From Pseudohongiella sp. (GTDB taxonomy: Bacteria > Pseudomonadota > Gammaproteobacteria > Pseudomonadales > Pseudohongiellaceae): a stretch of DNA of 64,000 bases. Within the stretch, counting starts at the first letter, position 1, and each line of letters starts with the position of its first letter. The position numbers were made by a program, and so were the translations under genes. The notes beneath the pieces are model-generated. The model was not told the DNA's origin, made no database searches, and saw only the letters and a program-made list of their open reading frames with translations. The stretch lies in the NCBI GenBank assembly GCA_030651695.1, contig JAUSCD010000005.1, positions 186,915 through 250,914 of the forward strand, read 5' to 3'. Shown here in pieces: positions 1 to 6,862 of this stretch.

Positions 1-218
1 TCGTAATAGCAGGTCTGGCAACCGTGACCTGCGGTGAGCGCGTTTTTGATCTGCAAGAGAATGAATCAACTTTTATTCCGCTGGGTAGTAAACACAGATT
101 GCAAAACAAGACAGCTGAATGGGTGGAGTTGATAGAGGTACAGACCGGCAGCTACCTGGGCGAAGACGATATCGTCAGATTTGACGATGTTTATGGCCGC
201 GTGGCCGCAAAAGCTTAA
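1..218 (+). CDS. manC: C-terminal end of mannose-1-phosphate guanylyltransferase / mannose-6-phosphate isomerase (partial)
   Basis: Only the last 71 or so residues are present; the reading frame is open to the left edge. The segment is the cupin-type isomerase domain that closes bifunctional ManC/AlgA enzymes. It shows the conserved IPLGSKHRLQN stretch (metal/substrate region of type II phosphomannose isomerases) followed by LIEVQTGSYLGEDDIVRFDD, ending YGR plus a short tail. These enzymes make GDP-mannose from mannose-1-P and interconvert fructose-6-P and mannose-6-P in the cytoplasm. The downstream galU and cpsG/manB fit a sugar-nucleotide cluster for polysaccharide synthesis. A single-function AlgA/ManC cannot be distinguished without the missing N-terminus. 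Confidence 0.85.
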   Translation, partial: VIAGLATVTCGERVFDLQENESTFIPLGSKHRLQNKTAEWVELIEVQTGSYLGEDDIVRFDDVYGRVAAKA

Positions 219-303
219 ACGGGTGTGAGTCCCGGAAGATATTCACAAGCATGGCTTAATCAACAGAACTGGACGTTTGAATACCATCAGGAGTAGTACC
301 GTC

Positions 304-1137
304 ATGATAAAGAAATGTCTTTTCCCCGCCGCTGGATACGGCACGCGATTTCTCCCTGCTACAAAAGCGATGCCTAAAGAAATGTTGCCGCTGGTTAACA
401 AACCGTTGATCCAATACGGTGTGGAAGAGGCACTGGCAGCTGGCATTGACGGCATCGCGATCGTCACCGGCCGCAGCAAGCGGGCCATCGAAGATCATTT
501 TGATATCAGCTTCGAACTTGAGCAACAAATCGCCGGTACCTCTAAAGAGGCGGCATTAAAGGACATCCGCCACCTGATAGAAGTCTGCACATTTTCATAT
601 ACCCGTCAGACTGAAATGAAAGGGCTGGGTCACGCGATTCTGACTGGTGAAACCCTGATCGGTAATGAGCCCTTCGCCGTTCTGCTGGCGGATGACTATT
701 GCGTGACTGACGCAGGAACTGATCCCGTGTTGCTGCAAATGGTCAAATTGTACGAGAAGTATCGCTGCAGTATTGTAGCTATCGAAGAAGTGCCCCATGA
801 CGAAACCTCCAAGTACGGGGTGATAGATGGTATTGAAGAGGCGCCGGGTGTTTTCCGTGTGCGCCAGATGGTTGAGAAACCAGAGCCTGCAGATGCTCCA
901 TCCAATCTGGCGATTATCGGTCGTTATATCCTGACACCGGATATTTTTGACATTCTTCGCTCAACCCCGCCCGGGCGCAATGGTGAGTTACAGATTACCG
1001 ATGCCCTGATGACACAGGCGACTTACGGCCGCGTGCTGGGATACAAGTTCAAGGGCAAACGTTTTGACTGTGGCAGTGTTGAAGGATTTATCGAGGCGAC
1101 CAACTACAATTTCCAGAACATCTACAAGCGAAAGTGA
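304..1137 (+). CDS. galU: UTP-glucose-1-phosphate uridylyltransferase
   Basis: A 277-residue nucleotidyltransferase making UDP-glucose from UTP and glucose-1-P. The N-terminus carries the nucleotide-binding signature [20 protein letters not shown], then [11 protein letters not shown]. Later come the metal-binding LLADDYCV segment, [20 protein letters not shown] and the [13 protein letters not shown] end typical of bacterial GalU. Length is close to the usual 280-300. I chose the ATG preceded by AGGAG about 11 bases upstream; an in-frame TTG at 277 would add nine unconserved residues. The gene lies between manC and cpsG on the same strand, and its stop codon is 11 bases before the next ATG, so the three are probably co-transcribed for exopolysaccharide or LPS precursor supply. 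Confidence 0.95.
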   Translation: MIKKCLFPAAGYGTRFLPATKAMPKEMLPLVNKPLIQYGVEEALAAGIDGIAIVTGRSKRAIEDHFDISFELEQQIAGTSKEAALKDIRHLIEVCTFSYTRQTEMKGLGHAILTGETLIGNEPFAVLLADDYCVTDAGTDPVLLQMVKLYEKYRCSIVAIEEVPHDETSKYGVIDGIEEAPGVFRVRQMVEKPEPADAPSNLAIIGRYILTPDIFDILRSTPPGRNGELQITDALMTQATYGRVLGYKFKGKRFDCGSVEGFIEATNYNFQNIYKRK

Positions 1138-1148
1138 GTGTCTATAAC

Positions 1149-2495
1149 ATGAAAATCCAGATCAACTGTTTTAAGGCGTATGACATTCGCGGCCGCGTTC
1201 CCGATCAGTTAAATGAAGATATTGCGTACCGTATCGGTCGCGCCAGCGCGTTGTATTTAAAACCCGGGGTAATGGTGGTAGGCCATGATATCCGCCTCAG
1301 CAGTCGCGCGCTGTGTGATGCGCTGACCAACGGCTTGCTGGACGGAGGTTCTGATGTGATCGACATCGGGTTGTGCGGTACAGAAGAAGTTTATTTTGCA
1401 ACATCCCATCTCAAAGCCGATGGCGGCATCGTCGTCACTGCCAGTCATAATCCTCAGGATTACAACGGCATGAAGCTGGTGCGTGAGCAGTCCCGTCCCA
1501 TCAGTGGTGATACTGGTCTGAATGATATTCGCGCACTGGCAGAGGCGGGTGATTTTCCGGCGGTTTCTGTGCGCGGCACACTCAGCCAGCAGGATACCCG
1601 GCCAGCCTACATCCAGCACCTGATGTCGTATATCGATGTCAGCACACTGAAACCTCTGAAAGTCGTAATCAATGCAGGTAATGGTGGCGCTGGTATCGTT
1701 GCTGACGAGTTGGCCAAACATCTGCCCTTTGAATTTATACGTGTTCACCATGAAGCTGATGGCCATTTCCCGAACGGCGTACCGAATCCATTACTGGAGG
1801 AAAATCGCGCGCCCACCATTGATGCCATTAAAGCCAGCGGTGCTGATCTTGGTGTGGCGTGGGATGGCGACTTTGATCGGTGTTTCTTTTTTGATGAGAC
1901 CGGGCACTTCATTGAAGGTTATTACATTGTTGGTTTGCTGGCGCAAAGCTTTCTTGAGCGCAATCCGGGTGCCGCCATCATTCATGACCCACGGCTCACA
2001 TGGAATACTCTGGCGGTGTGCGACGAATTTGGCGGCCGTGCTGTGCAATGTAAAACCGGCCATGCGTTTATCAAAGAGCGAATGCGTCTTGAGGATGCCG
2101 TGTATGGCGGTGAGATGAGTGCGCACCATTATTTTCGCGATTTTGCCTACTGCGACAGCGGCATGATTCCCTGGCTGCTGGTCAGTGAACTGATGTGCAA
2201 AACCGGTAAGCCACTGTCAACGCTGGTAGCTGAGCGCATGGCGGCATTTCCGGCCAGCGGCGAGATCAATCGCACAGTGGCCGATGCGGCAGCACTCATC
2301 AAAAAGGTGGAAGCCATTTACAAAGACAAGGCGATCGCGGTTGATTACACAGACGGTCTCAGCATGAATTTTGAGCAATGGCGTTTTAATCTGCGCATGT
2401 CCAACACCGAACCCGTTGTCAGATTAAATGTGGAATCACGCGCTGATACTGGTCTTATGCAGGAAAAAACAGCCGAGTTGCTGGCGCTGTTTTAA
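1149..2495 (+). CDS. cpsG: phosphomannomutase / alpha-phosphohexomutase
   Basis: This 448-residue enzyme interconverts mannose-6-P and mannose-1-P, linking fructose-6-P to GDP-mannose. All four alpha-phosphohexomutase motifs are visible: the phosphoserine loop TASHNP (Ser about residue 99), the metal site WDGDFDR, the sugar-binding [10 protein letters not shown], and the C-terminal phosphate-binding RMSNTEP. It resembles E. coli CpsG/ManB closely ([14 protein letters not shown] start). The ATG at 1149 matches that start; a GTG overlapping the galU stop would add five residues. Some family members also act on glucose phosphates, so phosphoglucomutase activity is possible. It is the last gene of the sugar-nucleotide run; the next gene faces it with only 11 bases between. 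Confidence 0.93.
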   Translation: MKIQINCFKAYDIRGRVPDQLNEDIAYRIGRASALYLKPGVMVVGHDIRLSSRALCDALTNGLLDGGSDVIDIGLCGTEEVYFATSHLKADGGIVVTASHNPQDYNGMKLVREQSRPISGDTGLNDIRALAEAGDFPAVSVRGTLSQQDTRPAYIQHLMSYIDVSTLKPLKVVINAGNGGAGIVADELAKHLPFEFIRVHHEADGHFPNGVPNPLLEENRAPTIDAIKASGADLGVAWDGDFDRCFFFDETGHFIEGYYIVGLLAQSFLERNPGAAIIHDPRLTWNTLAVCDEFGGRAVQCKTGHAFIKERMRLEDAVYGGEMSAHHYFRDFAYCDSGMIPWLLVSELMCKTGKPLSTLVAERMAAFPASGEINRTVADAAALIKKVEAIYKDKAIAVDYTDGLSMNFEQWRFNLRMSNTEPVVRLNVESRADTGLMQEKTAELLALF

Positions 2496-2506
2496 TTGCT
2501 GATGAT

Positions 2507-2977
2507 TCAGACGGGTTTTGTTTTGGCGACTGCCGAGGACATCTTGTATCGGAAGCTGTCTTCGGCATACACCGAAAACCCCAGTTGGCGATAGAATTTA
2601 TGCGCAGGATTGTTCTTCAGCACACTCAGGTGCACAGGCAATCCTTGTAGTTTGGCCTGCAACATCACATGTTGCATTATCTGTGTCCCCAGGCCTTTCC
2701 GTTGCCTCTGCGGCGTGAGCAGAAGCATTTCCAAATACAGATGGTCAGTCTTGTTTTTTAAGCAGTAACCGCCAATGTCTTCTTCGCAGAGACTGGCAAT
2801 TATGAAGCTGGACGCAGGCAGATTCGCCAGAAAGCTGTGGTGCTGGAACAATTCATTCCAGCCCCATGTTTCTGCAATATATTGCTGCAGGCCGGACTTG
2901 AACAGCTGATAAGCCCAGTCCATTTCTTCCATTTCCGCTTTGCGGAAAGTAATCCGATGGTCTTCTCCAGCGCGCAT
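2507..2977 (-). CDS. GNAT-family N-acetyltransferase
   Basis: A 156-residue single-domain acetyltransferase of the GNAT fold. The acetyl-CoA pyrophosphate loop is seen as QRQRKGLGTQI (R/QxxGxG/A), preceded by the beta strand LYLEMLLLTP and followed by the C-terminal motif KNNPAHKFYRQLGF. The acceptor cannot be read from the sequence. It begins two bases after the stop of the RimB-RimK fusion gene, so it is almost certainly in the same operon and may be translated by re-initiation. GNATs that modify ribosomal proteins (RimI, RimJ, RimL) make a protein substrate plausible, but that is inference. No unusual residues were noted in the CoA site. Confidence 0.82.
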   Translation of the reverse strand: MRAGEDHRITFRKAEMEEMDWAYQLFKSGLQQYIAETWGWNELFQHHSFLANLPASSFIIASLCEEDIGGYCLKNKTDHLYLEMLLLTPQRQRKGLGTQIMQHVMLQAKLQGLPVHLSVLKNNPAHKFYRQLGFSVYAEDSFRYKMSSAVAKTKPV

Positions 2978-2979
2978 GA

Positions 2980-4413
2980 TCAGACCTGCGCCGGTGCAGT
3001 CTGGGTGTCGACAGGGTTCGCCAGTCTGCGTTTCCAGCCCAGTTGTTTTTCAACCGCGCTGATCAGCGTGCCCGCCAGATCCTTCCCACTGACATCTTCC
3101 AGATCTCCTAAGGAAGGGCTACTGTTTACCTCCAGCAACAGAGGTCCTTTGCGGGAGCGAATGATATCAACGCCCGCAACTTTCAACCCCATGACCTTGG
3201 CTGCGCGTAATGCAAGTTTCCGTTCTTCTGCGCTCAGGCGCGCAGGACTCAGGCTGCTGCCATTCTGGCGATTGCTGCGAAAATGTCCGGGGGCGGCCTG
3301 GCGCTCAACCGCGCACACCACTTTATTGTCGGCGACCAGCAGACGCAGCGAACGGCCTTCGGCTTCCTTGATAAATTCCTGCACCAGAAGATTGGCCTGC
3401 AGGGATCGGAATGCGTTAATAAGGCTTTCACCGGCATTGCGCGACTCTGCCAGCACCACTCCGCGATGCTGCGGGCCCTCCAGCAGTTTGACAATAAGGG
3501 GAGCGCCGTTGACCATATCAATCAGATCATCTGTGTCCAATGGGCTGTCAGCAAATCCGGTTGTCGGAATGGGCAAGCCATGTTGCAGCAGATGTTGCAG
3601 GGAGTAGAGTTTGTCGCGCGAGTGACTGATAGCCTGAGCGCTGTTCAGAGAATAAATGCCAAGGCTCTCGAACTGGCGAACCAGCGCGCAGCCATAAAAT
3701 GTCAGATCCGGGCGTATGCGAGGAATCACTGCATCCAGATTATTCAGCAGCTTGCCGCCACGGTAGTGAATTTCAGGATGCTCGGCGTCCAGTTTCATAT
3801 AACACTGGCGTATGTCATAAAAACGTATGCGATGTCCGCGCTCTTCGCCGGCTTCCAGAATCCGTTGATTGCTGGCCAGGTCCGGATTGCTGGCCAATAA
3901 GCCGATACGCAAGCCCGAGCTTTCGCGGGTATGTTCGTGATACAGCTGTTCAATCTGATTGTTGCTGACTTTGCCTCCCGCAAATGAAGAGGACGGGTCG
4001 ACCAGTATTCTGCCGTTCATGGCTTCTCGGCCCAGTAGCATACGAAAACCCATTGAGTCCCGATTGGTCAGCGTCAGCTCAACTTCCCACTGCTGATCAC
4101 GGTGGGCCAGCATGGTTTTTACCACAAAACGTTTTTCACCGATTCCGCTGGAGCTTTTTACGACCCGCTTATCGGTTACTTCGGCTTCACAGCGCACAAT
4201 GGTGCGCCGGTTTCCCTGCACAGGATGGACTTCGAAACTGACAAAGGATATCCCGCCGCGTGAAAATGGTCTGATATTGAACGCATGCAGTGATGAGGTT
4301 TTGGCGCCGGAATCCACCCGCACTTTTATCGCAGGTATCCCCAGTTGTGGGAGTGCGCACCACTCCTCGCTCCCGACTATCATTTTTTCTGGCAGATCTG
4401 TGTGGTCAATCAT
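2980..4413 (-). CDS. RimB-like retropepsin domain fused to a divergent RimK-type ATP-grasp ligase
   Basis: 477 residues in two parts. Residues about 10-150 match the RimB/COG4067 retropepsin-like family (once called ATP-dependent zinc protease): GSEEWCALP, the active-site-like VDSGAKTSSLHA with Asp34, and MLLGREAM. Residues about 167-462 match RimK, the ATP-grasp ligase that adds glutamates to ribosomal protein S6: [34 protein letters not shown] and LEVNSSPSL. It departs from canonical RimK: the glycine loop is GPQHRG rather than STQGxG, DIR is SLR, and RSNLHRGG is RSNRQNGS. Its ATG overlaps the pgi stop (ATGA) and a GNAT gene follows. A protease-ligase that trims and extends a peptide tail is a natural reading; loss or change of ligase activity is equally possible. 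A normal rimK lies at 59076-59990. Confidence 0.9.
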   Translation of the reverse strand: MIDHTDLPEKMIVGSEEWCALPQLGIPAIKVRVDSGAKTSSLHAFNIRPFSRGGISFVSFEVHPVQGNRRTIVRCEAEVTDKRVVKSSSGIGEKRFVVKTMLAHRDQQWEVELTLTNRDSMGFRMLLGREAMNGRILVDPSSSFAGGKVSNNQIEQLYHEHTRESSGLRIGLLASNPDLASNQRILEAGEERGHRIRFYDIRQCYMKLDAEHPEIHYRGGKLLNNLDAVIPRIRPDLTFYGCALVRQFESLGIYSLNSAQAISHSRDKLYSLQHLLQHGLPIPTTGFADSPLDTDDLIDMVNGAPLIVKLLEGPQHRGVVLAESRNAGESLINAFRSLQANLLVQEFIKEAEGRSLRLLVADNKVVCAVERQAAPGHFRSNRQNGSSLSPARLSAEERKLALRAAKVMGLKVAGVDIIRSRKGPLLLEVNSSPSLGDLEDVSGKDLAGTLISAVEKQLGWKRRLANPVDTQTAPAQV

Positions 4414-6068
4414 GTGTGATCCGGTGTTTTACTGAGTTTGCCAATGTGCCTGGTCAACCATCGGCTGGAAGCGTCCAATGCGTCAATCGCCAGTTCGTCA
4501 CCACCCAGTGCTTTGAACATCGGGCCACTCAACTCTTTACCAATCTCCACTCCCCACTGGTCAAACGCATTGATGCCCCAGATCACACTTTGGACAAATA
4601 CTTTGTGTTCATAAAGCGCTATCAGAGCGCCCAGATTTCTGGCGTCGAGTGTTTCAAGAATCAGTGTTGTGCATGGACGATTGCCGGCAACTTGCCGGTG
4701 CGGTGCCAGCGCCGCCGCCTGTTCTGCCGTCATGCCTTTTTTGAGATTCTCCGCCAGCGCTTCCTGATATGATTTGCCGCGCATCAAAGCCCTGCTTTGA
4801 GCAAGACAGTTTGCCAGCAAATGTTGATGCTGCTCTGCATCCTGCGGCCAGCTGCTGCGCGCCACTGCAATAAAATCAGCCGGTATCACACTGGTGCCCT
4901 GGTGTAGCAATTGATGGAAGGAATGCTGCCCATTGGTGCCGGCGCTACCCCAGATGACAGGGCCGCTGTCTGTCAGTACAGCGCTGCCATCTTTTGCAAC
5001 GGACTTGCCCAGGCTCTCCATCTCCAGCTGCTGCAGAAAGGATGGCAGCAGATGCAGATCCTGGGCATAGGGTAATACCACGTGACTGCCACAGCGCCAG
5101 AAATTTCGGTACCAGACGCCCAGCAGCGCCATTCTTACCGGCATATTTTGTTCAACCGGGCTATTCAGAAAATGCGAATCCATTTCAGCGGCGCCGGCGA
5201 GCAGATCACGAAATGTTTGCATCGACGTTGCCAGCGCGATAGACAGTCCGATGGCAGACCACAGTGAGTAACGTCCACCAACCCAGTCCCACATCGGAAA
5301 AATATTGTCAGGATGAATGCCAAAATTGCTGGCAGCGCTGATATTGCTGGAGACGGCCACAAAGTGGCGGTGAATGTCTTTCGCTGAACCGCCCTCGCTC
5401 AGATACCACTCTCTGGCAAGGCTGGCATTACACAGCGTTTCCAGTGTTGTGAAGGTTTTGGAAGCTACAATAAACAGGGTGCTCTCGGTATCCAGGCCGG
5501 CCAGTGTCCGGCGCATGTGGGCCGGGTCGACGTTGGACACAAATACGCAACGCAGAGCAGAGTTGTGGAACGCGCCGAGGGCCTCGCACGCCATTGCAGG
5601 ACCAAGGTCGGATCCACCTATGCCAATATTCACCAGTGTTCGGATTGGTCTGCCGGAATAGCCGGTCCAGGCACCGGAATGTATGCGCGCAACAAAGTGT
5701 TCAATCTTGTTAAGAGTATCTGATACGGTTTGTGTGACATCCGGCATATTTGCCGGTTTGTGCCCGCGCAAGGCCATGTGCATGGCGGGTCGGTTTTCAG
5801 TGTTATTGATACACTGGCCATCAAATAAGTCCCGGATAGCTGTCGGTAATGCCTTTTCATGGGCCAGCTTGTGCAGGAGCTCAAGGCAGGTATCGTCAAC
5901 AAGGTGTTTTGAAAAGTCAGCCAGAATCCCCGCGCATGCAAGGCTCATTTGATCGCAGCGAGAAGGATTGAGCGCCAGCAGATCAGCAATGGTGATGTTC
6001 GATTTGGCCAGTCTTGCCTGATTAACCGAAAGCGCTCCCCATACATCCGTTTCGCTTGTCCGATTCAT
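4410..6068 (-). CDS. pgi: glucose-6-phosphate isomerase
   Basis: 552 residues, close to E. coli Pgi (549). It interconverts glucose-6-P and fructose-6-P in glycolysis and gluconeogenesis. Recognisable segments are RTLVNIGIGGSDLGPAM, the phosphate-binding SKTFTTLET, the signature VGGRYSLWSAIG, the GTNGQHSFHQLLHQG catalytic histidine region and WGINAFDQWGVEIGK near the C-terminus. I chose the ATG at 6068, which has AAGG about 10 bases upstream; an in-frame GTG at 6098 would add ten residues. It heads an operon with the RimB-RimK fusion, with a 4-base ATGA overlap, which is an unusual partner for a glycolytic gene. With galU and cpsG on the opposite strand, hexose-phosphate genes cluster here. 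Confidence 0.96.
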   Translation of the reverse strand: MNRTSETDVWGALSVNQARLAKSNITIADLLALNPSRCDQMSLACAGILADFSKHLVDDTCLELLHKLAHEKALPTAIRDLFDGQCINNTENRPAMHMALRGHKPANMPDVTQTVSDTLNKIEHFVARIHSGAWTGYSGRPIRTLVNIGIGGSDLGPAMACEALGAFHNSALRCVFVSNVDPAHMRRTLAGLDTESTLFIVASKTFTTLETLCNASLAREWYLSEGGSAKDIHRHFVAVSSNISAASNFGIHPDNIFPMWDWVGGRYSLWSAIGLSIALATSMQTFRDLLAGAAEMDSHFLNSPVEQNMPVRMALLGVWYRNFWRCGSHVVLPYAQDLHLLPSFLQQLEMESLGKSVAKDGSAVLTDSGPVIWGSAGTNGQHSFHQLLHQGTSVIPADFIAVARSSWPQDAEQHQHLLANCLAQSRALMRGKSYQEALAENLKKGMTAEQAAALAPHRQVAGNRPCTTLILETLDARNLGALIALYEHKVFVQSVIWGINAFDQWGVEIGKELSGPMFKALGGDELAIDALDASSRWLTRHIGKLSKTPDHT

Positions 6069-6194
6069 CCGTCGTCTGCCTTGCTTGATGGTATTCACTG
6101 TATCCGGTGTAGATCAGCTGCGGCTAACTTATCGCATTATCCCTGCCCATTCAATTGTCCGGATTACGTAGTGAGGGCTCTGGTAAAAAACTGC

Positions 6195-6223
6195 TTGCCG
6201 ATCGAAAAACGCGCTGGTAGTAT
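6195..6223 (+). promoter_or_regulatory. sigma70-type promoter for tRNA-Thr
   Basis: TTGCCG and TAGTAT are separated by exactly 17 bases. The bases after the -10 box are GC-rich (GCGCGAC), the discriminator type typical of stable-RNA promoters under stringent control. Transcription would start about 45 bases before the tRNA. The assignment rests on consensus match and position only. Confidence 0.55.
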
Positions 6224-6276
6224 GCGCGACCTGAAAGTAAAGACAAATTTGTTCTCATTCTTGTCTCCGCATTAAA

Positions 6277-6352
<76 letters not shown>

Positions 6353-6396
6353 TATTTATCAGTAAGTTACGCACCTCCCCCATAGTGAAAACGTTC

Positions 6397-6798
6397 ATGA
6401 CATCGAAACCATTCAGTTGTGCTCTGGCGGTGCGTGACTATGAATGCGATATGCAGGGCGTCGTCAATAACGCTGTCTATCAGAACTATCTCGAACATGC
6501 CCGCCACGAGTTCCTGAAATCACGTGGGCTCGATTTTGCGCAGCTGACTGCTCAGGGCATTATCGTCGTTGTGATTCGCGCTGAAATCGATTACCGGGCG
6601 TCGCTGCGTAGCGGTGATGAGTTTGAGGTCAGCGTGGAACCCTTTATGGCGTCTGCCGTCCGGCTGGCGTTCCGGCAGCAGATCCGGAAACGGGATGGCG
6701 GGCTTGTAATGCTCGATGCGACTATCGTAACCACCGCAGTTAACGGTCGGGGGAGGCCCTACTTCCCCTCCGAACTCCAGTGCTTGCTCCCGCATTAA
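6397..6798 (+). CDS. 4HBT/YbgC-type acyl-CoA thioesterase
   Basis: A 133-residue hot-dog-fold protein. The N-terminal VRDYECDMQGVVNNAVYQNY matches the 4-hydroxybenzoyl-CoA thioesterase signature, with an Asp two residues before the conserved GVV-N stretch as the likely catalytic residue. EIDYRASLRSGDEFEV is the second conserved strand. Such enzymes cleave short or medium acyl-CoAs; the exact substrate is unknown. An in-frame GTG at 6385 would add four residues; neither start has a strong ribosome binding site, and the gene may be carried on the transcript that begins at the tRNA. A strong bidirectional terminator follows directly. Confidence 0.85.
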   Translation: MTSKPFSCALAVRDYECDMQGVVNNAVYQNYLEHARHEFLKSRGLDFAQLTAQGIIVVVIRAEIDYRASLRSGDEFEVSVEPFMASAVRLAFRQQIRKRDGGLVMLDATIVTTAVNGRGRPYFPSELQCLLPH

Positions 6799-6803
6799 AA
6801 GGC

Positions 6804-6852
6804 AGCATAAAAAAAGGGCGATGCGGGTAACCGCATCGCCCTTTTTTATGCT
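6804..6852. terminator. bidirectional rho-independent terminator
   Basis: A long inverted repeat: A-tract, GGGCGATGCGG, loop GTAA, CCGCATCGCCC, T-tract, with the flanks AGCAT and ATGCT also pairing. Poly-A on the left and poly-T on the right let it work on both strands. It sits between the convergent thioesterase gene and TonB-receptor gene, where two transcripts must end. Confidence 0.93.
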
Positions 6853-6862
6853 CGATTTCCGA

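Noticed and set aside
2837..3900. Long plus-strand open frames (up to 256 codons) opposite the RimB-RimK and GNAT genes
   Set aside because: They overlap two recognisable minus-strand proteins, have no family likeness and no ribosome site.
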